Below, piece after piece: positions 1 to 4,801 of a stretch of 5,342 bases of DNA (positions are counted from its first letter, which is position 1; each line of letters begins with the position of its first letter). Source of the stretch: AV69 sp036498205 (GTDB taxonomy: Bacteria; Verrucomicrobiota; Verrucomicrobiia; Chthoniobacterales; UBA10450). Under the pieces are notes generated by a model. The model did no database searches, was not told the origin of the DNA, and saw nothing but the letters and a program-made list of their open reading frames with translations. The stretch spans positions 1-5,342 of the forward strand of contig DASXIC010000146.1 in the NCBI GenBank assembly GCA_036498205.1, written 5' to 3'. A program made the translations under genes and the position numbers.

Positions 1-11
1 CATTAACCAAA

Positions 12-19
12 AGAGGAAG
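12..19 (+). promoter_or_regulatory. Ribosome binding site of the first exported-protein gene
   Basis: AGAGGAAG is a purine-rich Shine-Dalgarno-like stretch that ends 6 bases before the ATG at 26. It supports that ATG as the true start, which in turn gives a clean signal peptide. Confidence 0.6.
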
Positions 20-25
20 TATCGT

Positions 26-517
26 ATGAAACGATTGTCCTTGGCAGCAGTCGGCGTCGCAATCGCTCTCTCTCTCGGCGCGCAAACGACGCCTGACGAA
101 AAGAAGCAGGAGCCGGCCCAGCCCGAAGCAAAAGCCAAAGCGGAACAGAACACCAAAGCTGACGAGAAGAAGACTTCGACTGGTGCCGCGACTAAGCAAG
201 ATGAGCGCGTCAAGACTGGGTCGAACGAGCGCGAGGGCGCCCAGGTCGAGCAAGGCGGAAAGGTTTCGTATAGCACCACCGTCTTTCGAAATGGGCGCAA
301 CAGCACCGAGCGTCTCGCCCTGCATCGCACCTTCCGTGAGCGGACCGATATTCATTTCGGAATGGGTTCCCACGATCGGCTTTGGTGGCTTGGGAGGTAC
401 TCCATCGTGCTGGTGGACGGCTGCCACTACTATCTGGCCGACGACGGTTGCTGGTATCCCGCCTATGGGTTCGATCGACGTTGCAACTATCCGGCCGAGG
501 TAGTGTATTGTCAGTAA
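26..517 (+). CDS. Exported protein with Lys/Glu-rich linker and Cys/aromatic C-terminal domain (unknown function)
   Basis: I do not recognise the family. The 163-residue product starts with a short signal peptide: positive MKR, a hydrophobic run to about residue 19, and a plausible cleavage after LGA. Residues 22-80 are a low-complexity, charged segment rich in Lys, Glu, Ala and Gln, with no hydrophobic core, so probably a disordered linker. From about residue 81 the protein becomes more structured, with an aromatic-rich tail (LWWLGRYSIVLVDG, then HYYLADDGCWYPAYG). Cysteines lie only at 133, 142, 153 and 162, which would suit two disulfides outside the cytoplasm. The start is supported by AGAGGAAG 6 bases upstream. 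The membrane methyltransferase gene begins 29 bases after the stop, so the two could share a transcript. A periplasmic or surface location is inferred; no catalytic motif is visible. Confidence 0.8.
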   Translation: MKRLSLAAVGVAIALSLGAQTTPDEKKQEPAQPEAKAKAEQNTKADEKKTSTGAATKQDERVKTGSNEREGAQVEQGGKVSYSTTVFRNGRNSTERLALHRTFRERTDIHFGMGSHDRLWWLGRYSIVLVDGCHYYLADDGCWYPAYGFDRRCNYPAEVVYCQ

Positions 518-546
518 ACTGTCTGTGAACGGCGGCGGAACCGCCC

Positions 547-1125
547 ATGCGCTCTTATCCGTTGGCCCTCAATGTTATCAGCTTTTGCTGGATGCTATTT
601 GCGGTCGTTTGGTTATTGGCCGCGTTCGCGACCAAGCAGACCGTTTATCGGGAAAGCAGACTGCAACGATTACGCTATATAATACCGCTACTGCTCGCCT
701 GGTTTTTGCTCGCCAAAGGCCATCGCCTTACCGATCCGCTTAACTATCGCGTCATTCCACACGTGGACGCACTGGCGTGGATCGGCGCCATGCTATGCAT
801 CGCCGGCCTGGCGTTTTGCATCTGGGCGAGGTTCACGCTCGGACGCAATTGGAGCGGCGTCGTGACATTCAAAGGCGGGCATGAACTGATCACCCGCGGG
901 CCTTATGCCTTCGTGCGTCACCCAATTTATACCGGACTACTAACCATGTTTGTCGCGACCGTGATCGTGCTGGGCCACGTCGCCGGAATTATCTCCATAC
1001 CGTTCGTGTTGGTGAGCTTTTGGATAAAATTGCGCTACGAAGAAAAGCTCATGTTAGAGAAATTTCCGAATGAGTACGCGGCCTATCAGCGCCGTGTAAA
1101 ACGCCTCATTCCATTTATTCTTTAA
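547..1125 (+). CDS. Integral membrane methyltransferase, isoprenylcysteine carboxyl methyltransferase (ICMT)/PEMT-like
   Basis: This 192-residue protein fits the Ste14-like membrane methyltransferase family, which transfers a methyl group from S-adenosylmethionine to lipid-like or prenylated substrates at the membrane. Hydrophobic segments lie near residues 8-27, 44-56, 76-96 and 128-158. The conserved C-terminal half is intact: GRNWS (99-103), GPYAFVRHPIYTG (118-130, the RHPxY signature for cofactor binding), the EE pair (165-166), and FPNEYAAYQRRV (173-184). Family knowledge gives the reaction class; the substrate cannot be read from the sequence, and bacterial members often act on something other than isoprenylcysteine. 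ATG 547 is the first possible start, because an in-frame TGA sits at 526-528. No clear Shine-Dalgarno is present. Instead GGCGG (531-535) can pair with CCGCC (541-545) directly before the ATG, which might affect initiation. The length is normal for a short bacterial member. Confidence 0.9.
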   Translation: MRSYPLALNVISFCWMLFAVVWLLAAFATKQTVYRESRLQRLRYIIPLLLAWFLLAKGHRLTDPLNYRVIPHVDALAWIGAMLCIAGLAFCIWARFTLGRNWSGVVTFKGGHELITRGPYAFVRHPIYTGLLTMFVATVIVLGHVAGIISIPFVLVSFWIKLRYEEKLMLEKFPNEYAAYQRRVKRLIPFIL

Positions 1126-1219
1126 CGGCGTGGGCAATTCGCACACCCGAGAATGTCTCGCGTCTGCTCGCAGCCGTCCGCAACTTCGAGAAAATTATCG
1201 GGTTCAATCCGGCAACAAC

Positions 1220-1226
1220 GGAAGGA
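1220..1226 (+). promoter_or_regulatory. Ribosome binding site of the Pro/Tyr-rich exported protein
   Basis: GGAAGGA is a strong Shine-Dalgarno match, 9 bases before the ATG at 1236. It selects this frame over the longer overlapping frames on both strands and is the best evidence that the small gene is real. Confidence 0.65.
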
Positions 1227-1235
1227 TATCTCATC

Positions 1236-1505
1236 ATGGCGACGAAATTTTTTGCGATAGCATTGGCGGTATTCGTGTTCGGATCTGTTGCCCGTTCGAA
1301 TGCCGGCACCGAGGTCATTCCGGGTTACAGCGCTCCCGCGCCGACTTACAATTACGCGCCGCCGCCGCCCCGCCCGGTTTACTACCCTCCGCCGCCGGTT
1401 AATGTTCTTGTTTTTCCGGCCTACGGTTATTACGGGCCGCGGTTTGGCGTCCACCGATTCTACGGTCGCCACGTTTTTTTGCGTCCGCACCATCAGTGGC
1501 GATAA
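1236..1505 (+). CDS. Small exported Pro/Tyr-rich protein (unknown function)
   Basis: The 89-residue product has a convincing signal peptide: Lys4, hydrophobic core FFAIALAVFVFGSVA, and a likely cleavage after SNA at residue 23. The mature part is low complexity. Residues 33-61 hold two polyproline blocks (PPPP at 42-45 and 51-54) set among tyrosines, followed by aromatic/Gly residues (YGYYGP) and a His/Arg-rich end (HRFYGRHVFLRPHHQWR). There are no cysteines. The composition suggests an extended, surface-exposed or periplasmic protein; I know of no specific function and see no catalytic motif. GGAAGGA at good spacing fixes the start. The gene follows the membrane methyltransferase by 110 bases and could have its own promoter, although I could not identify one. 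A 7+7 stem-loop begins 19 bases after the stop but has no T-run. Confidence 0.75.
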   Translation: MATKFFAIALAVFVFGSVARSNAGTEVIPGYSAPAPTYNYAPPPPRPVYYPPPPVNVLVFPAYGYYGPRFGVHRFYGRHVFLRPHHQWR

Positions 1506-1513
1506 CGATCCCT

Positions 1514-1543
1514 AGCTGTGGTGGCGGCCGTCTCGGCTGCAAT
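1514..1543 (+). repeat. Intergenic hairpin element, copy 1
   Basis: A 30-bp element whose core folds as 1524-1530 with 1534-1540 around loop TCT (six Watson-Crick pairs and one G-T). It matches the copy at 3621-3650 at 24 of 30 positions and the copy at 2441-2470 at 22 of 30, by hand alignment without gaps. It lies in the gap after the Pro/Tyr-rich gene. No T-run follows, so a terminator role is doubtful. Confidence 0.6.
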
Positions 1544-1619
1544 CCGAATTACAAATAACGCGGCCGAGGTTTCGTTTCGCTCCTGGAGCATCGCTTGGCT
1601 TGCTATTTCCCGCGGACTC

Positions 1620-1647
1620 AATCTGCGGAAATCTGCGAAATCTGTGG
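1620..1647 (+). repeat. ATCTGYG short tandem array
   Basis: ATCTGCG, ATCTGCG and ATCTGTG start at 1621, 1631 and 1640, separated by GAA or AA, giving a 9-10-bp period. The array lies 60-90 bases before the O-methyltransferase gene, in a gap with no reading frame I can support. Confidence 0.55.
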
Positions 1648-1709
1648 AAGGACGGTTTTTCCCTAAAAAGATCTTTGGCGCGGATCGGTGGAGTGCTTGA
1701 TTCAAATTG

Positions 1710-2366
1710 ATGGACCGATTCGTCGATGTTGCGGTCGAGCAATTCGCTCGTGATCACACCGAGCCAGAAACCGATTTGTACGCTCGTCTTCGGGAAGAGA
1801 CTTACCGAGAAATGGACCGGCCTCAGATGCAGGTAGACCTAATCGAGGGTCGTTTTCTCAAAATGCTGGTCCGTCTGACCGGCGCCCGGCTTGTTCTCGA
1901 GCTTGGAATGTTCACCGGTTACAGCGCCCTGATGATGGCTGAAGGTTTACCTGAAGACGGGCGTCTGATTACGTGTGAGATCGACCCAAAAGCCGAGGCG
2001 ATTGCGCGACGCTACTTCGCGGAAAGCCCGCACCGAGATAAAATCACGATCCGAATGGGACCGGCGTTGGAGACAATCAAAACGTTAAATGGTCCGCTCG
2101 ATCTGGTTTTCATCGATGCCGACAAACCTAATTACGCAAATTATTACGAAGCATGCCTGCCGTTACTCAGGCCGGGTGGACTGATCGTGGCCGACAACGT
2201 CCTGTGGAGCGGCAAAGTCCTGCATCCCAACGACGCTGATGACTACGCCATCGTTGCCTTTAACCGTTTGGTCCAATCCGACCCGCGAGTTGAAAATGTC
2301 TGCCTGACCGTTCGAGACGGTATGATGCTGGCGCGTAAAAAATTTAGCGAGTTAGCGATTCAGTGA
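1710..2366 (+). CDS. Class I SAM-dependent O-methyltransferase, caffeoyl-CoA/catechol type (Methyltransf_3)
   Basis: The 218-residue product is a complete, cytosolic, cation-dependent O-methyltransferase. It would transfer methyl from S-adenosylmethionine to a hydroxyl, typically of a catechol-like aromatic. The SAM-binding loop is LELGMFTGYSA (63-73), with an acidic ribose-binding position at E90 in CEIDP. Metal ligands are visible as D136 in FIDADK (134-139) and D162-N163 in ADNVLWSGK; the 26-residue spacing equals that of D163 and D189-N190 in plant caffeoyl-CoA methyltransferase, and K139 is also conserved. The substrate is unknown; a secondary-metabolite or detoxification role is possible. 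ATG 1710 is chosen, but TTG 1707 immediately before it is equally in frame; an in-frame TGA at 1698 excludes earlier starts. The only purine-rich stretch (GGTGGAG, 1687-1693) is far from either start. The last residues and the stop are encoded by an 8-bp tandem array. Confidence 0.93.
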   Translation: MDRFVDVAVEQFARDHTEPETDLYARLREETYREMDRPQMQVDLIEGRFLKMLVRLTGARLVLELGMFTGYSALMMAEGLPEDGRLITCEIDPKAEAIARRYFAESPHRDKITIRMGPALETIKTLNGPLDLVFIDADKPNYANYYEACLPLLRPGGLIVADNVLWSGKVLHPNDADDYAIVAFNRLVQSDPRVENVCLTVRDGMMLARKKFSELAIQ

Positions 2367-2374
2367 TTTAGCGA
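2343..2374 (+). repeat. 8-bp tandem array (TTTAGCGA) over the 3' end of the O-methyltransferase gene
   Basis: Four consecutive octamers: TTTAGCGA, GTTAGCGA, TTCAGTGA, TTTAGCGA. The TGA of the third unit is the O-methyltransferase stop codon, so three units are coding and the fourth is not. Confidence 0.65.
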
Positions 2375-2385
2375 TCTACACCCCG

Positions 2386-2413
2386 TCACTGATCACAGGT
2401 CACATGTCACAAG
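2386..2413 (+). repeat. TCAC-NNN heptamer array, copy 1
   Basis: Four consecutive 7-bp units, each TCAC followed by a variable triplet (TGA, AGG, ATG, AAG). It lies between the 8-bp array and the stem-loop in the gap between converging genes. It shares the 12-mer GTCACATGTCAC (2399-2410) with the array at 3657-3684. Confidence 0.65.
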
Positions 2414-2440
2414 TGACCGCGCTGTCCTCCGTTCTCTGTC

Positions 2441-2470
2441 TTCTGCAGTTGCAGCCGTGTCGGCTGCATT
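2441..2470 (+). repeat. Intergenic hairpin element, copy 2
   Basis: A 30-bp element matching the copy at 3621-3650 at 23 of 30 positions and that at 1514-1543 at 22 of 30. Its stem is the most perfect of the three, and here it overlaps the likely terminator. Confidence 0.6.
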
Positions 2471-2472
2471 TT
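2450..2472 (+). terminator. Stem-loop with T-run after the O-methyltransferase gene
   Basis: TGCAGCCG (2450-2457) pairs perfectly with CGGCTGCA (2461-2468) around loop TGT, followed by TTTT (2469-2472). For the + strand this is a fair Rho-independent terminator, 83 bases past the O-methyltransferase stop. The same stem directly follows the stop of the converging epimerase gene on the - strand, but without a T-run on that side, so termination there is less certain. Confidence 0.6.
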
Positions 2473-3516
2473 CTACCCCGCAGGTCGCAGCCACCACCGA
2501 TTGAAGCCATGAAGCGGGCTAATGCCCTGCGCGATGTACCAAGAGTAGGTGTCTTCTATGGTGGCCGCCAATGGGCGAGACGAATAGCTTAGCTCACGCG
2601 ATGCGCGGTCCGAGCTAACGTACCAAAAATAGTGAAGCAGACGAGCGGCCTGCCGGGACGGATACGCCTCTCTTTGAGTGAATCGCGACCGAAGTTCGCA
2701 GCATTCCGCCATGACCCCCATCATCCACTGCGGTAGGACCGCGAATGCTCTGGGCCTCCATTCAGCTACTGCCGCCAGAAGTTGCAGGAATCTGGCCACG
2801 GTATGGTTTTCGCCACCAAGGATGTATCGCTTGCCGGTAACACCGTGCTCGGCCGCGAGCAGATGCCCGGTCGCGACGTCGCGAACGTCGGCCAGATTAT
2901 ATCCGCCGGGCGGTGCGACCGGTATGCGGCCACGCCAGTAGCGGCGGCAAAATCGGCCCACCATTGACAGCTCGGGATCATCCGGACCAACGAGATATCC
3001 GGGATTCGTCACCACCACATCCTGTTTTGCCGCCAAAACCAGCTCCTCAGCAACTCGCTTGGTCCGGACATAATCGACTCGGAGCCGCCCAATGGTGAAA
3101 GGACTGTTTTCATCCAGCACATTCCCGTCTCGCGTTGCTCCAATCGTGACGATGGAACTGACATGGATTAGCCGGGCTTTGGCCGCGGCGGCGAGGACAT
3201 TGAGCGTGCCCCGCCGGTGCACGTCGTCCATTACTTTCAAAGCCGCGCCCCAAAAGGCAACGACACCGGCTGCATTGAAAACGATGTCGCAGCCCCCGAT
3301 TGCGTGACGGACCGAAGCCGCGTCGCGCAAATCACCGATAACCAGTTCAACGGGTTCAAGCTTGTGGATCGGGTGATCGGCTCGCGGCGGCAGCGCCAGG
3401 ACGCGCACCCTCGCGCCTAACTCAACCAGCTGGCGAACGATATGCCAGCCGAGAAAGCCCGTTCCACCGATCACGGCTACTTGTCGGCCACGCCAGAAAT
3501 CCGGGTTAGCTTGCAT
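2473..3516 (-). CDS. NAD(P)-dependent epimerase/dehydratase, extended SDR of the dihydroflavonol 4-reductase-like type
   Basis: The 347-residue protein is an extended short-chain dehydrogenase/reductase, a soluble NAD(P)-dependent enzyme acting on a sugar nucleotide, sterol-like or other hydroxyl/keto substrate. The Rossmann start shows GGTGFLG (17-23, GxxGxxG). GDLRD (61-65) and NAAG (81-84) line the cofactor site. The catalytic set is intact: HVSS (118-121, S121 likely), Y149 and K153 in YVRTK. NPGYLVGPDD (171-180) is the usual motif after the active site. The C-terminal part (SSDRASRELSYSSRPLAATIEDTYSWYIAQGI, cited by position 301-332) resembles the end of dihydroflavonol-reductase-like and hopanoid-associated HpnA-type proteins, but no hopanoid genes are nearby, so no symbol is given. 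The start ATG lies at 3514-3516 without a visible Shine-Dalgarno. The gene converges on the O-methyltransferase and diverges from the cyclophilin. Confidence 0.92.
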   Translation of the reverse strand: MQANPDFWRGRQVAVIGGTGFLGWHIVRQLVELGARVRVLALPPRADHPIHKLEPVELVIGDLRDAASVRHAIGGCDIVFNAAGVVAFWGAALKVMDDVHRRGTLNVLAAAAKARLIHVSSIVTIGATRDGNVLDENSPFTIGRLRVDYVRTKRVAEELVLAAKQDVVVTNPGYLVGPDDPELSMVGRFCRRYWRGRIPVAPPGGYNLADVRDVATGHLLAAEHGVTGKRYILGGENHTVARFLQLLAAVAEWRPRAFAVLPQWMMGVMAECCELRSRFTQREAYPSRQAARLLHYFWYVSSDRASRELSYSSRPLAATIEDTYSWYIAQGISPLHGFNRWWLRPAG

Positions 3517-3620
3517 TCGCGGTTGTTGACGCCGTCTATTGTTGTATCGAAGACACCTTCCTCACGGGCAATCTTAATTTCAGATTTCAATAGTCCATGG
3601 TCCTCTGGTCAGCGATCTCG

Positions 3621-3650
3621 GGCTGTAGTGGCAGCGGTGGCGGCTGCAAT
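3621..3650 (+). repeat. Intergenic hairpin element, copy 3
   Basis: A 30-bp element 24/30 identical to the copy at 1514-1543. The core pairs 3631-3637 with 3641-3647 around loop TGG, with one G-G mismatch. It lies between divergent genes, where no transcript ends, so it is not a terminator. It is followed within 7 bases by a heptamer array. Confidence 0.6.
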
Positions 3651-3656
3651 CTCTCA

Positions 3657-3684
3657 TCACTCGTCACATGTCACTCGTCACTTC
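3657..3684 (+). repeat. TCAC-NNN heptamer array, copy 2
   Basis: Four consecutive 7-bp units, TCAC followed by TCG, ATG, TCG and TTC. The array ends 18 bases before the cyclophilin start, so it probably lies in that gene's 5' untranslated region or promoter. Confidence 0.65.
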
Positions 3685-3702
3685 TTGGGCTAGGATCCTC
3701 CT

Positions 3703-4188
3703 ATGCCCAAAAAAGAATATTCCGCTCCGCCGCCGATGACGATTGATCCCAACAAGCAGTACTCCGCCACCTTCAAGACATCGCGGGGAGAAATCGTCTG
3801 CGACCTCTTCGCCAAGGACGCTCCGAAAACGGTCAACAATTTCGTTTTTCTCGCCCGCGAAAAGTTTTACGACGGCACGCTCTTTCATCGCGTGATCGCC
3901 GACTTCATGGTCCAGGGTGGTGACCCGACCGGCACGGGGCGCGGCGGCCCGGGTTATCGATTTGAAGACGAAGTAAAAAACAACCCGCGCAAACATCAGG
4001 TCGGCAGCTTGTCCATGGCCAACGCCGGCCCGGACACAAACGGCAGCCAGTTTTTTATTACCCACGTCGCGACCGATTGGCTGAATGGCAAACACACCGT
4101 CTTCGGCCAGGTTCGTCAAGGACAGGAAGCCGTCAACGCCATTCAGGCGGGCGACGAGCTGGTTTCGGTAACGATTGCCGACCAATAA
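3703..4188 (+). CDS. Cyclophilin-type peptidyl-prolyl cis-trans isomerase
   Basis: The 161-residue enzyme catalyses cis-trans isomerisation of X-Pro bonds and assists protein folding. With no signal peptide it should be cytoplasmic, like PpiB. The whole cyclophilin core is present: FHRVIADFMVQGGDPTGTG (61-79), GSLSMANAGPDTNGSQFFIT (101-120) and WLNGKHTVFGQV (126-137). Active-site residues can be matched to human cyclophilin A: R63 (R55), F68 (F60), M69, Q71 (Q63), F118 (F113), W126 (W121) and H131 (H126). The aligned tryptophan suggests a cyclosporin-type pocket. About 20 N-terminal residues (MPKKEYSAPPPMTIDPNKQY) precede the first strand, a short extension. AGGA at 3692-3695, 7 bases before the ATG, supports the start; it lies within the palindrome AGGATCCT. 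The gene stands alone, divergent from the epimerase. Confidence 0.96.
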   Translation: MPKKEYSAPPPMTIDPNKQYSATFKTSRGEIVCDLFAKDAPKTVNNFVFLAREKFYDGTLFHRVIADFMVQGGDPTGTGRGGPGYRFEDEVKNNPRKHQVGSLSMANAGPDTNGSQFFITHVATDWLNGKHTVFGQVRQGQEAVNAIQAGDELVSVTIADQ

Positions 4189-4201
4189 GTTCGGTGTAGC
4201 C

Positions 4202-4218
4202 ACGGCTTTGTGAGCCGT
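4202..4218 (+). terminator. Stem-loop after the cyclophilin gene (candidate terminator)
   Basis: ACGGCT (4202-4207) pairs with AGCCGT (4213-4218) around loop TTGTG, 13 bases after the stop codon. What follows is pyrimidine-rich but not a clean T-run, so termination is possible but not secure. It could equally be another dispersed hairpin repeat. Confidence 0.4.
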
Positions 4219-4237
4219 CCTCTTGTCATTTCTATGA

Positions 4238-4283
4238 AGTTGTGGTGGCGGCGTCCCGCCCGCATCTCGTTACTCGTCGCTTC
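4238..4283 (+). repeat. Diverged hairpin element plus degenerate heptamers
   Basis: The first 15 bases differ from the hairpin element at 1514 by only one base, then the sequence diverges. GGCGG (4247-4251) pairs with CCGCC (4256-4260) around loop CGTC. It is followed by two heptamer-like units, TTACTCG and TCGCTTC (4270-4283). The order, hairpin then heptamers, matches the copy before the cyclophilin gene. Confidence 0.45.
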
Positions 4284-4316
4284 TTCGAGAGGCCGGCTCT
4301 GTTGAACGTCTCCGTC

Positions 4317-4340
4317 CTCAACTTCTCAACCGCTCAACTT
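4317..4340 (+). repeat. 8-bp tandem array (CTCAACNN)
   Basis: Three exact-period octamers, CTCAAC followed by TT, CG and TT. The gap from 4189 to 4365 holds no reading frame I can support; it is made largely of this and the neighbouring repeats. Confidence 0.55.
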
Positions 4341-4351
4341 CGGTTGCCTCG

Positions 4352-4386
4352 TCACTGGTCCCTTCTTAGTTGTCACTTCTCACTTT
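4352..4386 (+). repeat. TCAC-NNN heptamer array, copy 3 (degenerate)
   Basis: Five heptamers in phase. Units 1, 4 and 5 keep TCAC; units 2 and 3 (TCCCTTC, TTAGTTG) have drifted. It overlaps the 3' end of the small membrane-protein frame on the - strand, including its TAA stop (4366-4368). Confidence 0.5.
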
Positions 4387-4590
4387 TTTTGTGAATGGCC
4401 AGACCGCGATCGATAACAGCCCGAGAATAAACCCAGCCGCGGCTAATTGTTTTGGCCCGACCGGTCCCCATTTCGTCGTCATGAAAACAAGACTCTGGTC
4501 AGGGATCAGAAGGAGAAAACCTGCCAGGACAAAAAACATCACTGCGCTCATGATGAATGAGCTGGGTTTGATGATAGTGCCGCCCGGCAT
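4366..4590 (-). CDS. Small two-helix membrane protein (hypothetical)
   Basis: I do not recognise this protein. From the ATG at 4588-4590 it has 74 residues and two clear hydrophobic segments: about 12-29 (FIMSAVMFFVLAGFLLLI) and 48-64 (QLAAAGFILGLLSIAVW). They are joined by a polar loop (PDQSLVFMTTKWGPVGPK), and a basic tail (KKVRSDN) follows. This pattern fits an inner-membrane protein and is more protein-like than the opposite-strand frame. The frame is open up to a TTG at 4644, which would add 18 residues without hydrophobic character; the ATG is preferred, though the purine-rich stretch before it is a weak ribosome binding site. The ATG overlaps a TGA of an upstream short frame as TGATG. 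The last five codons and the stop lie inside a heptamer array, so the original C-terminus may have differed. Function cannot be proposed. Confidence 0.5.
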   Translation of the reverse strand: MPGGTIIKPSSFIMSAVMFFVLAGFLLLIPDQSLVFMTTKWGPVGPKQLAAAGFILGLLSIAVWPFTKKVRSDN

Positions 4591-4801
4591 CAGCCCCCAA
4601 GAGAGAGCATTTCGATTGCCACCAGATGCAGCTCTGACCCGCAATTAAACCGTAAATTTTGGTGTGCTGCTTTTAATTTTTTGGTATCCAGGCTGTGATT
4701 CTTCAATGCTTTCTTGCCTAACAATCGATCGATCTCACAATGCGCAACAGCTCGATCAAGTTGGGTCGATAACAAGTTTTAATCCATCACGTTCTTTCTG
4801 C

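Noticed and set aside
210..548. 112-codon frame on the - strand
   Set aside because: Arg-rich translation with no motif, opposite a gene with a ribosome binding site and signal peptide.
1126..1235. Possible terminator after the membrane methyltransferase gene
   Set aside because: The GTGGGC/GCACACCC stretch does not form a continuous stem and no T-run follows.
1122..1493. 123-codon Arg-rich frame on the - strand
   Set aside because: Its Arg richness is the antisense reading of Pro codons in the exported Pro/Tyr-rich gene.
2386..2417. CRISPR-like array or operator
   Set aside because: Units are only 7 bp with no spacers, which excludes CRISPR. The outer GTCACT/AGTGAC inverted pair arises from the repeats themselves.
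3517..3620. Promoters for the divergent epimerase and cyclophilin genes
   Set aside because: A TTGACG at 3529-3534 has no acceptable -10 hexamer at 16-18 bases, and nothing better was found on the other strand.
3664..4203. 179-codon frame on the - strand
   Set aside because: It is antisense to the cyclophilin gene, whose motifs are unmistakable, and its translation shows no coherent domain.
4370..4648. 92-codon frame on the + strand
   Set aside because: Antisense to the two-helix membrane frame; no signal or domain, and the opposite strand has better protein character.
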